NCBI GenBank assembly: GCA_029224185.1
Contig: CM055199.1
Span: 9,691,938 to 9,755,937, forward strand
Direction: 5' to 3'
Length of the DNA: 64,000 nt
Origin: Karalla daura
Taxonomy: Eukaryota; Chordata; Actinopteri; Chaetodontiformes; Leiognathidae
The translations under genes and the position numbers were made by a program. Below the pieces are notes generated by a model. That model searched no databases, had not been told where the DNA came from, and saw nothing but the letters and a program-made list of their open reading frames with translations. Numbering within the stretch: position 1 is the stretch's first letter; every line of letters begins with the position of its first letter. Shown piece by piece: positions 13,246-44,850 of this stretch.

Positions 13246-15221
13246 CATTTGACCGTTGGACAGAGCCACCCTGGCGCTTCATAGGCAAACACCAACCACT
13301 CGCAACAACATTCCATGTGACAGACGCACACAGTGCGCTCAGAGCAAAAACATTCCTCGAGCATCCGCACATTCACACGTGTTTCCTGTCCCGGGCTGAA
13401 TCGGCCCGCAACGCGCTCTCCGTGGCGGCACAGGAAGGCAAAGCTCCCTGTCAGCTTTTCCTATAGAGGAAAACCTCAGCATAGGCTCCCATTGTTCACC
13501 CCGATATGTCGCTGTGTCACCAGGCCTCTGTTTTTGTTATTTGCCCGGCACAAAACAAAGCTTTTTATATAATGCCCTTTACAAAGTCACAGCAGGGAAG
13601 TTAAGAGCAGAGCTCCTGTAAACACAACCAGGGAGTTCCTGCATTAACCCACTGATACACATCTTCATGTCTGGAATGCTTGGCTCCACATCAGTGAAAG
13701 CAGCAACGGATCTTATTCCTATCCACAGAAATTACAACGTCAGTGCCAGTGATGGTGTCTACCAACGCCCCCAAGACTACAGCGACGGTTAAAGTGGAGA
13801 GTGCAGGCTGGATCACCACTGTCACCATACCGCCCATCGTTGCTGACACAGGTGCCTGCTCATTCCATCTCCCATACTCGCCTCTCTCCAGACTCCCTTT
13901 GATCCATGCTGTAGTAAACCGATGCTCGTACTACCAGACTCTGCACTAACACGCTCCACAGTGACAACATAGACAGACGCTTTTCTGTTTAGGTTCACTG
14001 ATGAAAATATTCTCCCTCACAGATGAGCCAGGTCTGGGTGAGAACTACCCCAGCCAAACAGAGATGGCCCTCATCTACCAGTCGGCAGCCTGGATCCTGG
14101 CAGGTCTCCTCCTGGCCATCATCATCTTCCTGATTGTGGCGTTACTCATCAACAAGAAAAAGAAGTGGGTGCAGATGTCCTGCTACAGCGCACCGAAGAA
14201 GGTGAGGAGCTACCTCATCTACAGCTGCTGTCAAAATGGAATCTGCATTCAGATTAGTTGCTTTGACAGTAATGACTGACCCAATCCTGCTTTTGCATTT
14301 GATGAATTTGAGGCAGCTGCTAATAAAACTCAAATTCTCTCAAAACATTTGTCATTTGTCAGGTGGTGAGTTTACAACAAATTCTTATTCAGAGCTTCCA
14401 CTAAGTTCCCGATTGTGCTTGATTAAGATGATTTCTGTTGTGTCTGGTTGTCCTATTGTGTTGCAGTTAGAGTGTGTAGCACACTGACTGTGATGAAACG
14501 TGCTTTGCTCTTAGGATGATTTTCTCATCGTTGGCCAGCTGCCAAGTGTCACGTTTATTTATTTCTGACTGGATATAATTCACGTCTGGCTCCAAGTTGC
14601 TTTCATGTTCATGCAGTTCTGTTGAATAACAGATCTTTTGGTGTTTTACGGACCAGAACAGATGTTTAATCAGTAATTAGAGAACTCTTTGTCTAATTTT
14701 GACACATTACACAATACATTTTACCTTAACCAAATGCAGATCTTGTTTGTGTCGATGTAAGAGCCAAACACAGTATGAACTAGACTGCCTGCAGAGACAT
14801 GCAGTCATGTTCCAATCCCAACCCACTGACGCTTAGTATTTTTCCTTATTTGGACAGAGCATCCGTGCACAGAGCATATGTGGTAAAAGTCACATCTGCT
14901 GTGAAATTACCGAATTTGGCACATATTGACACTGAAAATCTGAATCTGAATCCACAGCCCATCTGTTTTAGAAAGAAGTGAATTATGACCTCGGTCTTGT
15001 GCTTTTTTCTTCCCGTTGCTGCTCAGACGGTGATCCTGAAGAAGCATGTCAACAAGAACTCAGTGGTCTACATGGAGCCCTCCAAGGAGAACAAATTTCA
15101 GAATGTGAAGAACGACTGCGGCATCATCCACTTCTCTCCAGACATGAGCTCCCCCTGCGTGGACAAGATGACCATCCCCCGGGCCAAGCTGAGCATGGCC
15201 AACGACTGGACGCCACGCTAA
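996..15221 (+). CDS. CRIM1-family transmembrane BMP-modulator (crim1-like paralog), 5'-partial
   Basis: Eleven coding exons encode the last 646 residues; the start and the N-terminal IGFBP-like part lie left of the window. Exons are 996-1175, 3628-3831, 4700-4828, 5160-5313, 8140-8261, 9784-10002, 11281-11496, 12694-12915, 13729-13851, 14023-14201 and 15027-15221, all with GT-AG borders and matching phases (mostly phase 1, typical of shuffled extracellular modules). The order is VWC, VWC, four antistasin-type repeats, VWC, VWC, VWC, a Ser/Thr-rich stalk, one transmembrane helix and a 79-residue cytoplasmic part. The family consists of cell-surface proteins that bind BMPs and alter their processing and delivery. 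Human CRIM1, as I recall it, has six VWC domains and a different tail after a shared juxtamembrane motif (IN.KK.W....CY). I therefore call this a CRIM1-like paralog, not a certain crim1 ortholog. The introns between exons hold no other gene I recognise. Confidence 0.88.
3628..3831 (+). CDS. crim1-like exon: VWC domain 2
   Basis: A 204-base phase 1-1 exon. It encodes a VWC domain with CTFCQC in the middle and GECCPFCEG at the end, preceded by an 11-residue linker. The acceptor is TCCTCAG and the donor GTACGG. Intron 3832-4699 follows and holds nothing recognised. Confidence 0.88.
4700..8261 (+). CDS. crim1-like exons: four antistasin-type repeats
   Basis: Exons 4700-4828, 5160-5313 and 8140-8261 together encode four short cysteine repeats of the form CP.G...D..GC..C.C. 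The 5160-5313 exon ends in phase 2 within CPYGYV, and the next exon restores R-N-K-H-G-C, so repeat 3 is split across a 2.8 kb intron (5314-8139), as expected for this gene family. Repeats of this type occur in leech protease inhibitors; in CRIM1 no protease target is established. The long intron contains a purine-rich tract (about 5939-6070) and a possible LINE remnant (7612-7863). Confidence 0.87.
7612..7863 (-). pseudogene. Possible decayed LINE fragment in a crim1-like intron
   Basis: A minus-strand stretch of 83 codons opens with IGRQLILRKWRK followed by an acidic, Leu-rich segment. This resembles the region near the end of fish L1-type reverse-transcriptase polyproteins (pattern RK.IL..W.....P....W). 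The similarity is by eye only and the element would be a short remnant. Confidence 0.3.
9784..10002 (+). CDS. crim1-like exon: VWC domain 3
   Basis: A 219-base phase 1-1 exon. After a Thr/Ala/Pro linker it encodes a VWC domain with CRDCYCHSGREMC and QCCPTCEG, very close to the third VWC of CRIM1 as I recall it. The intron 8262-9783 before it and 10003-11280 after it are AT-rich and show no exon. Confidence 0.88.
11281..11496 (+). CDS. crim1-like exon: VWC domain 4
   Basis: A 216-base phase 1-1 exon (acceptor GCTGTAG, donor GTGAGA). It encodes a VWC domain containing GGEFYVEGETWNLDECTRC and ending DTCCHVCP. The GE.F.VEGETWN.D.C stretch is characteristic of CRIM1 VWC4. Intron 11497-12693 follows. 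Confidence 0.88.
12694..12915 (+). CDS. crim1-like exon: VWC domain 5 (last)
   Basis: A 222-base phase 1-1 exon. It encodes the fifth and last VWC domain, containing LRKGQCCPHC. In human CRIM1 a sixth VWC follows the equivalent position. The next 813 bases (12916-13728) contain a GT microsatellite but no cysteine-rich reading frame, so the sixth domain appears absent rather than missed. Confidence 0.86.
13219..13242 (+). repeat. (GT)12 microsatellite
   Basis: A pure GT dinucleotide run in the crim1-like intron after the last VWC exon. Confidence 0.9.
13729..14201 (+). CDS. crim1-like exons: stalk and transmembrane helix
   Basis: Exon 13729-13851 encodes 41 residues rich in Thr, Val and Ser, a likely glycosylated stalk. 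Exon 14023-14201 encodes the membrane-proximal segment, a hydrophobic run of about 23 residues (SAAWILAGLLLAIIIFLIVALL), then the stop-transfer INKKKKW and a Cys-Tyr. This gives a type I membrane topology. The juxtamembrane basic motif is the part that still resembles human CRIM1. Confidence 0.87.
15027..15221 (+). CDS. crim1-like terminal exon: cytoplasmic tail
   Basis: This phase-0 exon encodes 64 residues and a TAA stop at 15219-15221. The tail begins TVILKKHVNKNSVVYMEP and ends ANDWTPR. It carries a possible tyrosine site (VVYMEP) and no domain I know. It does not match my recollection of the human CRIM1 tail, which is the main reason for the paralog call. The 826-base intron before it (14202-15026) shows nothing else. 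Confidence 0.83.
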   Translation, partial: TVILKKHVNKNSVVYMEPSKENKFQNVKNDCGIIHFSPDMSSPCVDKMTIPRAKLSMANDWTPR

Positions 15222-17410
15222 CCCCCCCCAGCCGCCCCGCCCCCCAGCCACCCCCACCCTCCACGCCCTGCAGATCAGAGCTGTCCAGCATCTCCCAAAC
15301 TCTTTAATGACAGTATCCGAGGCCACTAGTGGGACCGCCCTCACACACACACACACACACACACCGCGGGTGCCGCCTTGTTCCCACCTATCTCTCTCAG
15401 TGACGGTAAAAACTGAGGACGCTCGAAGAGAGACGAAGCACGCGACCTCTGTTTCTTTTCTTACGTGTCCGTCTTCTTCTGTGTTTGAGTCTTTGGGTGG
15501 ACTAAGATGCTGGGAGGTGGCTGGACAGACGTGGACATATCGAGGACCCAGGCGCTCTCTGGGCTCTGCTTTAAAACAGAGAAGGAGGGAGCCACAGATT
15601 CTCTGTCAGAATCAGACTTTTTGACTGAACATTGTAATATTATTGCGTACCGTTGCCTCCTTGTGAAACTGGAACTCCGAGGCAAGAAGAGGAGCAGAAG
15701 CTTTAGGACGGGGGTTTGGGCTGGAGTTTTAAGGAGGTTTACAGGATGACGCCCCCCTTCCCGCATTCAGCAGTGCTTTGTGGATGTAATAACTTTCATC
15801 AACTGGGAGGCCAAAGGAACCCATAATCCATTGGGTTCAGCAGCCAAATCATAACAAGCCTTTTGTATAGACCCCCCAGATCCAAACCCCTGCGTTAGAA
15901 TGTGTGGTTTCCTTCATAGTTTTTGTATATTTCTACAGTATTTGTACTTGTTGTAGTGTTGTGTTTGGCCACCTCTCGTTTTATTATGGGTGTCTCTGTG
16001 GGGCCAGATTGAAACATTCCCCCCCTCCAATCAAGTTTGGGAAGGACAAGCTTCCAAAAAAAAAAGAAAAAACTCTCTCTCTACCTTCAAATGACCCGAG
16101 CCATTCCATTCAGAAAACTACAGCTCCACAAAAAAATCGAATTGGTGACTTCCCTCGCTGAATCCGTCGGTGGTCTCGTCAAAAAGGAGCCGGCCGCGCT
16201 TCATCGTATCATCTCAAACCGACGCGGAGTCGCATTTGAGCGCAGTGTGATGTTCATCCAGGAGTAATGTCGTTTTTATTGACTTGATCTGGACCTATGA
16301 GGAATGTCTTTGAAACCTTGCCTCACTTCATAAGTTCATTCACAGCTCTGTGCGTGTGTGTGTGTGTGTGTGAGTCAGTGTGTGTGTTGATGAGCGCGTG
16401 GAGCTCCTGTTCACACTGAACGTTAGCGATAGTAATGATTCATTTTAAAGCCTTAATTCGATAGCCTTAATGCGTTTTCTTTGTTACCTTGTTTTTCAGT
16501 TTTAACCGTGTCAGCCGTTATCAAGGAAGCAGCGCTACATTCACCCGGTGTTGACAGGAGCGGATTGTGTTGTACAGCGTCACCGGTGGTTTATATATTA
16601 AGTGAATTACGTGATGTGATAAGAGTGTGAGGGGGCGTGCTGGTAACTGTACATAATGGTACAAATTACAAAATTCACAGCATTTTGAAGAGACGCAGCA
16701 CTTTTCTTTGGAGCCAGTGTTTTTAGAAAGCACACTGTGGGATTCTTAGAGGGATAAACACCCTAATCAGGGATTTGATAGGCATATTAGGCTGCCAGAG
16801 ATGTTAAACCACTCCAAGTGAACACGTTGTTGGGGCTAGAGGCTCCGCACCAATCTGATCAGCGCAGGGGAGAGGACCGAATCTGAGAGGCGTTACGCAA
16901 CAAACTGAGGCTTGATAGGAAAAGATTTTTGGATCAGAGGTCTCAATCCATTTGTTAGTTACTCAACACAAAGACCGCTCTGATGCCAAAATCGTTTGGA
17001 GACCAATTATACTGAAGTGTTTTGGTAACTCTGTAGATTTGTGTCTGTTTGAATCATGACTATGTGCTTTAAGATGAAGAGGCGACCGTTAAAGCTTACG
17101 CAATTCTTTGTTCTATGTGTAAAAAAAAAAAGTAGTTTAAATTAGTAGGACAGAAGAGTACCTTATTTATTTTTTCACATAGCTTTATTTATTAATACTA
17201 TAGTTTGAGATTTTTTTTTCTTTTTTTGGAAAAATGAACTTTTGGTAGCCAAAGCTGTTGTACATTGTAGACTATTTACCATTTCTATCTGCTATATTCT
17301 ATACAACCTTATTTATTTCACTGTTGCCAACTGTGTAAATATGTTTCCTAGATGATGAACTGTAACATTTACACTTATTTTGAAAAATAAATGTGTGAAC
17401 CAAAGTGGCG
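15222..17410 (+). other. crim1-like 3'UTR and polyadenylation signal
   Basis: Non-coding sequence after the stop, C-rich at first and increasingly AT-rich. It carries CA and GT runs near 15342-15364 and 16353-16372. A canonical AATAAA lies at 17386-17391, so the transcript probably ends within about 25 bases of it. AU-rich stretches at 17100-17350 may affect message stability. Confidence 0.75.
15342..15364 (+). repeat. (CA)11 microsatellite in crim1-like 3'UTR
   Basis: A pure CA run 120 bases after the stop codon. Confidence 0.9.
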
Positions 17411-18754
17411 CTGCGCTGATGATCACTCTAGACTGGATCGAATGAGCAATTCCCCCCACGGTGCAGTGATGTCATCACAAGATGGTATCTGTTAGTGGTT
17501 TGTACCTCACGCATGCACATCTGGTCCTGGGGCTCTGCAGCAAACAGGAATTTGTCTTCTCTCAGTTGCTTTAAACCTGATTGTTTTCTCTTGCTTACCA
17601 GTGCTGTTCTCTTATCTCAGTAGCACTTGCAGATGTGTTTCGTGCTGGTACGGTAGATTGTTTCTGATGTGGGGGCGGGGGGTCCTCTGAGATTTAAGCT
17701 CCCGTGAAGAGCGATAGGCCTCTCTCGTCTTTCCAGCGGGGAAACGTAACAGGGGAGAACACAGACTGGAGCTGGAAAGCAGAATAATCCTCAGTGCAGA
17801 CGAGGCTGTTGTTTTGACTTGTCCGTCGAAGCTTGCTCATAAACTTCAAGGTGAGGAAGCCTCTCCGGAAGGATCAATAAAGCAAACATTAGACAATTTC
17901 CCAGGCCGACAAATACGTCAGACCCTGCAACACAACGCCTCCAGACAATGAAGGGTAGTGTTTTTGAATTCAAGATATTTCCCTGAGTCCCAAAACATCC
18001 CCGCCTTCCACACATTGACCTGGATTGGAATTTATCTGTTATAGCCCTGATTCTAAAAGAAGACGCTGTAAAAGTTATGTGAATGAAATGAATTGTCATA
18101 CTTTCATCATATCTTGAATAAATACGAGATTGCTGCCAGGACATCAAAAGGTGGATTACCCGTCAGCCGCCCATTTTCATTTTTGGTCCCCCATCTTTCT
18201 TTAGCTGCTATTTCATTACATCTGTAGCTTCTCTGTAATGGTGTAATGGAGGGGGGAAATAAACGGCAGATCTGTTGTTTTCATTGGTCTCAGTTACCTG
18301 ACCCATGCTGCTGACGTTGCTGGTTCTGGTCCAGCAAAGAAGCGATGCTCCTCTAGAGCCAGGTTTTCTGGACCACAGAAAGAAATAGAATAGAATAACA
18401 GCACTAACCCACTAATTGGAGCCGCATCATGAGAAAGGGGCCTTGGTGTCTGTGTGGGTTTTCTCCCAGCACTCCTGTTTCCCCGCTGTAATCCATAAGA
18501 CTGCATGTTTTCATTGATTAAGTGGGGTGTAATGAACTGTTGACCTGTCCAGGTATATTCGCTACCTTTACCCCTTTAGCACTGGATCTAGATACCTACT
18601 CTGTTACTCACACTGTTGGGTTCAAAGTAGGTAAAGTGAGGAATGGATGGATAGATGGGTGGAAGATGGAATACTTGCTTCCTGGTTACTGAGTAGTTTG
18701 AAGAGCAGTTTCTCTCACATCTTCATTTTAAAAGAGGCACAAATCACATCAACA
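17411..18754. other. Tail-to-tail intergenic spacer between crim1-like and eif2ak4
   Basis: About 1.3 kb lies between the two convergent poly(A) sites. No exon was found. Part of it (about 18430-18600) is a decayed teleost-type repeat. Confidence 0.65.
18430..18600. repeat. Decayed teleost interspersed repeat (about 170 bp)
   Basis: The stretch running from 'gtgtgggttttctcccagca' to 'gttgacctgtccaggtat' resembles, from memory, the very common fish repeat whose consensus contains 'gggttttctccgggtactcc' and 'ggcgacctgtccagggtgta'. A copy in the other orientation lies at about 37490-37790. The family name is not assigned. Confidence 0.45.
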
Positions 18755-19113
18755 CGTGGGAAACAGTTATTTATTTTGACCATCAATCAGGCTGTTCAAT
18801 AGAAATGTAAAATTCTTTGCATCGATGACACATAATTTTCAGTAAAAAGCCCTCTCTTCTTGAACTTTTATTGTTCATTAAGGCAACAAAGTCCTGTGAA
18901 CCTGTGAACATTTGTCTGAGAAAGCCACAAAATACTGGTGGGTGTGGGGAGAAATACGGATTTTGGGTCAAGTACAGTAGGTGATTTATCGTTCAGCACA
19001 GAGAGGATTCTGAAGCAATCTTCCAGCAGATTCTGCAGATCCCAGGATGAAATCAGTCTCTGGGAGTCAACTGAAAGTCAAGGTGAGCGGGATCCATTCC
19101 AGCGCCTTGGCTT
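18755..19113 (-). other. eif2ak4: eif2ak4 3'UTR and polyadenylation signal
   Basis: About 340-360 bases of non-coding sequence follow the stop on the minus strand. A canonical AATAAA (plus-strand TTTATT, 18770-18775) is the first good signal downstream of the stop and sets the likely end. Confidence 0.55.
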
Positions 19114-38226
<19,113 letters not shown>

Positions 38227-38520
38227 TGCTCTGCCTCGGCTACATGGCAGAGCTGCGCCGCTGTCACAGCCGCCACAACGAGGAAGACGCTGGTTCCTGC
38301 TCCCGCTCCGAGGCTCACACCCCCGAGCCCCGAGATGCTCAGTCACTCGAGTAAGCGTCAACTTGCAGCGAAGAGACGCGGGGTCTTGCAGTTAGTGAGT
38401 GCTCGGTGCTGGCTAACTTCACTTATCACACGGGGGACCACAACAACGTTGCGCCTGACGCATGGCAGCTTCCTAGCTTCGACGTAGCACTTGCTACGTC
38501 ATCAAAGTGCACCGGCCAAA
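38227..38520 (-). promoter_or_regulatory. eif2ak4: eif2ak4 5'UTR and proximal promoter
   Basis: The region just upstream of the start codon is CpG-containing with no TATA box, as in housekeeping genes. The 5'UTR holds one upstream ATG, directly followed by TAG (38245-38240). Further up, 38481-38500 is a perfect 9-base inverted repeat (GACGTAGCA / TGCTACGTC) whose outer part reads TGACGTAG on the minus strand, a CRE/ATF-like half site. The transcription start is not determinable from sequence alone. Confidence 0.5.
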
Positions 38521-41395
38521 CCGGCCTGTAGGGGGCAGTGTTCTTCATGTAGTTTTTATTGACATGATGACAGTCAGTGGTGGGAGGATTCCTATTAGTT
38601 ATTTGATTGAAGCCAGTAATTAACTTGAAGTAATGCGATATGGACATGTTCATTACTGACATCATTTTGACATCTAAATTATTTTTTGACATATACTACT
38701 AATGCTACTTTACATGTATGTTAATATAACGTTGTACCTTATATGTAGTTCTGTACACTCAGTGCCTTTTGGACATAGGCAAGGCCAGGCAAGTTTTATT
38801 TGTAAACCATTCTTACACAAGACAATTTCAAATATTAAACAAGCAGATTAAGACAAGCAGATAAAAATGTCCTCGGTTCCACCTTTGCCCTCCTTAATTT
38901 ATAACAGCCACATCCCAGATGTCAAAGAAGTCACAGGGCTTTCTTACACCTGTTCCTCCTATATAGTTATTACATTTTCATTTAAGGCCATCTGCCGTGA
39001 ATTACTTATAACCCCAGCATAGAAATCATTTCAGCATAGATCATAGTACAGTCACATACAGCATAGAACTAGTGCACCCTTTGCACAATGATCATCTGCA
39101 TTTTCACTTTTGAATAATCTGCTTGATCTAATCTGCTTGATCCAAATTTGCAACCTTGTTTAGATGTGCTCTTTTTTCAGTTTTTTTTTCTTCATATGTC
39201 AATACATGCCGTAGATTTTTAAGTTATTCTTTTCATTATAAGACATCTTGGATTTCTGTTTTCTTTCTCCGACAACAAAAGGGCTCCAGATTTGAAATCG
39301 ACAACTGCCAACTAATTTTGGCTAAAAAAGTAAGTGTTTTAGTCACAGGCGACTGTGGCCCAGGGGCAGTGCAATCATCCAAGGATCAGAAGGAATCCCA
39401 GCCCACCTACATGCAGAAGTGTTCCACTCCAAGATACTAACCCCACACAGCCCCTGTGCTTGTGTGCAAATGTGTTTGAATTGTTGAAATTCTGAATTGT
39501 AGTTTTAATCACACAGTTTGATTATAGATCTGATTGTAGTAGATCAGACTGTCTGTCTGAGCAGACAGCCCATATAGAGTAGTGTCTGCCCCCAGTGTGT
39601 GGATGGGTGAACTTGACTTGTATCTGTAAAGCACTTTAAGTGGTGATGAGGACTATAGAAGTGTTATATAAGAACCAATTCATTAACTTCTTACCTCTGT
39701 GCAGTGGTTTACACTGACTGAAGCACCATATGAGAATGTAGTTTAAATGCTTGTGTATTTAGCTAGGGTATTATAATTTCCTGCATTACATATATTACAT
39801 TGCTTTTCTTAGAGTAATGACTTTTTACACTCTGGACTGAGTATAAACAATATTAAGCATAAACAGTAACTAGGTAATTCACAGCTGATGCCGTAAGTAT
39901 ACCAATCTAATACACTGGATTTAAGTTAAGGAACTCATGAAAATTATTTCGTAAATGAATCATCCAAGTTGACTCATCAGAGGTCAGAATATCCTGACCT
40001 TCACTATCCATTAACTCTGGATCATTAACTTGCCTCACTTGGTTTACGTAATCCCGCGCTTGTCTGATGCCACTTCTTTGTTACCCTTTAAAAACAAATA
40101 AATAAATGACATTGACTAGGTAGTACTAATAAATCACATCACTTTAATGAAAGAGTCAAAGGAACATTAATCCAATCAATGAAAGCCATATATGGTATAC
40201 AAATAACTATGGGATGCTTCAGCTGCATCCAGCTCCTATCTGTGGAGATAAAGAGGAAACAACTATAAATAGGAGGCTCTAGTGTCTGGCAAAGCAGAAG
40301 AATGCTTTCACTTACTGTACCTTCAGATATATTATAAACTAACTCAGTGTACACTTCCCAGTCATTCTTGCTTACCTACTCCCTAGATTCATTGCATTTC
40401 TTTAATCAGTACAAGCACATGAATGGTGTGCTCCGACATTCACCCACGTATATAGCATGTCTCAGGGAAAGATGTTGTATCAACAAGAAATATGTCAAAT
40501 GTTTGTATCATTCCTGTGTGGATGAATTTTACCTCATAAGGTGTAATGTACATGCAGGAAGGTATATGGAAAAGTGAGTGGCACAAATATGGACCTCCTC
40601 TTTGCAGGCGCACAGCTCTGCTGCTCATTAATGCCTCTGCTGCTCACCATAACCCTACAAGGAGACAGCTGAGCCAATCAGCTCCCAGCACCGACACCAG
40701 CAGACCTCTCAGGCAGCCAGATGAGATACAGAGCCCAGGCTGGCGTTACCATCAGCTGTTCCCCACGCTGAGGAGGCTCAGCATGCATACCAGCGGCATG
40801 CTTCATAGACATATACAATGTTTTCATTTCCTTAACAAGACTTCAGTGACGCTGGGCTGACTGGGTCATCAAAGTGGGCCGTCTGGGATGTTATGAGAAT
40901 CATAAAACATCTTAGGGGGGAAAACTACGATGTCAATGTATCAGACAAAGAAAATACAGCAATTTAAACTTTGATTACACGTTGTTTTTATTTCGATTTG
41001 TAATGTCAGCGTTCCAAAGAAATTATCCTGCAATAAATAACAGGATTTTTTATTGTTTGAATAGGCTGAGTTACATGCCTCATAAAACTCAGAAAATAAA
41101 CTGTAGGGAATGAAGATGACCTATTATGTTTCTTTTAGAAATTAAACTACACAAATGGTAATTTAATGGTGATCTTGTCTATTATGTAACATAGTAAATT
41201 AACTGAACAGATATAGAGGCTTGTAAGAGCCCCCCCAACCTTATTACTATAGCCTATTATTCCTTGAACACACACTTAAGCCCTGAACTTTTTTGTGCAG
41301 CACCAGTAATTCCTTCAAACTATGTCAGTCAAGTGACATCTATCCATGTATGTAAAACCCACATTGCTATGGCTTGTTGATTTTTGCTGGCAGCT
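38521..41395. other. Intergenic region between eif2ak4 and actc1 (divergent)
   Basis: About 2.9 kb of AT-rich sequence between two genes transcribed away from each other. It contains a decayed SINE-like repeat (39348-39685) and no recognisable exon. Distal muscle enhancers of actc1 could lie here, but none can be named from sequence. Confidence 0.6.
39348..39685 (+). repeat. Decayed SINE-like element
   Basis: It begins 'gcgactgtggcccaggggca', like the tRNA-derived head 'ggctgtggctcagtggt' of percomorph SINEs. It ends with a variant of the conserved tail 'gtgtaaagcgctttgagtgg', then 'gaggactatagaagtgttat' and 'aaccaattcatt'. The match is from memory and is diverged throughout. It is not active. 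Confidence 0.5.
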
Positions 41396-41525
41396 CTTAA
41401 TTTGGACTTGTGTGAACCCTCAGCCCCGCCCCTGGTCCCTAGACCTGGTCTGGGTCTTATTTAAGGGACTCCTCTCACCCTCAGCCTTTGTCCCAGTGGA
41501 AGCATCCGTCTACCAGTGCACCTTG
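41396..41525 (+). promoter_or_regulatory. actc1: actc1 core promoter and non-coding exon 1
   Basis: A TATA-like TATTTAA at 41458-41464 is followed about 60 bases later by an exon ending CCTTG|GTGAGT (donor at 41526). The start site is therefore expected near 41488, giving a short untranslated first exon as in other striated-muscle actin genes. About 55 bases upstream of the TATA is CTTAATTTGG (41396-41405), one mismatch from the CArG box CC(A/T)6GG bound by SRF, the classic regulator of these genes. Intron 1 runs 41526-42637 and holds no gene. Confidence 0.5.
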
Positions 41526-42649
41526 GTGAGTACTTTCCCATGGCTTTTTACTATGAATCACTGTGGATATTGGTGTCAGTTATGTGATCACTGTCCTAGG
41601 CTACTAATTACAATCTGAATCATCTGAAATCTCAGATGAGTCTATAGATTATGCTTACTGAATTCACCAGTGTTATTTAGAACTAGTAATCGTTTTATGA
41701 ACCTGTTATACAAAGCTAAAACTGGAGGTACTGGTTGTGCTGGACTGATTTCTGTAGTGAATGACTAATAGGGTGTTAGAGTTATTAGATGATGGATGAA
41801 TGAATGAATGAATGAATTCAGTTATGAGTTAAGGACACTCCTTGTAGAAAGCATGGACAAAACTCAACAAGCACGAGCTCAGGCTCACTTTATGGGAGTG
41901 TCCCTTGGGTCAATGCACAAAAACATGGGAGAAGTTGGCCAAATACACCCATGCTCTAGTGAATGAAGGTTAGAGGCAGCTGGGGCATGGAGCCATGTAG
42001 TAAAACAAGTGTCTCAGTGTGCAGACAGACGGGTGCTTGCCTGGCTCTGTGACAAGCTCTCTCAAACCTGAAATAGCAGGAGATCAGTGTGCCACTTGTT
42101 TCACCCTGTTAAGCAAAGCGGGGGTGCAGAACTGAAAATAGATCACAGGTCTTTCTGTTATGCCCCTTTTTGGTGCTACCTCAGCAGCTCTACGATGTCC
42201 CAGGAACAATTGTGAGTGTGGAGATATGTTATCAGTAGTTGTACTGCAAGGTTAGCACCAAAATAGCATCTAGAGGCATGTTCAATTAGCTCTTCATAGA
42301 TAGTGCCCATTGAGGTGGGCTGTTTTAGTGTTTCAGAGTGATAATGCCTTGAAAGCGGTATGAGATAATGTTGGAAGGTCTTCACATGCACTCTGGGTGA
42401 CACCTAATACATCACACAAGTGACTGATTGATTATCACACTGACTTCTCCAGATATAGTAGGGGTGGGCACTTCACCACATCATCAGCCACTGATGAGTC
42501 TGTGATTGTACAATTATAGCAGGCACTCAAGCTATGTATTAAATGACTGCCAGTTTAGACAGCTGCCTCTGACACCTGGCCCAAAGGCTTATCTGCTTGT
42601 GTTCCCTCCCCACCCCTTAAATTTTAGACCACCCCAGTAAAGCCTAATC

Positions 42650-44709
<2,060 letters not shown>

Positions 44710-44850
44710 ACACACAACCAAGCTCCTCGTCCAAACATATGTCTGTTGTTGTCTCCTGTACATATATGTCTATGTTCTATTGTAATAAAGTTAAGCCCTT
44801 GTGAGAGAATCTCTTGTGTTGTGTTTCTGTGCAATAAATTAGCAACATGA
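44710..44850 (+). other. actc1: actc1 3'UTR with two poly(A) signals
   Basis: A short 3'UTR with AATAAA at 44784-44789 and a second AATAAA at 44833-44838. Either could be used, giving ends about 50 bases apart. Confidence 0.7.
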
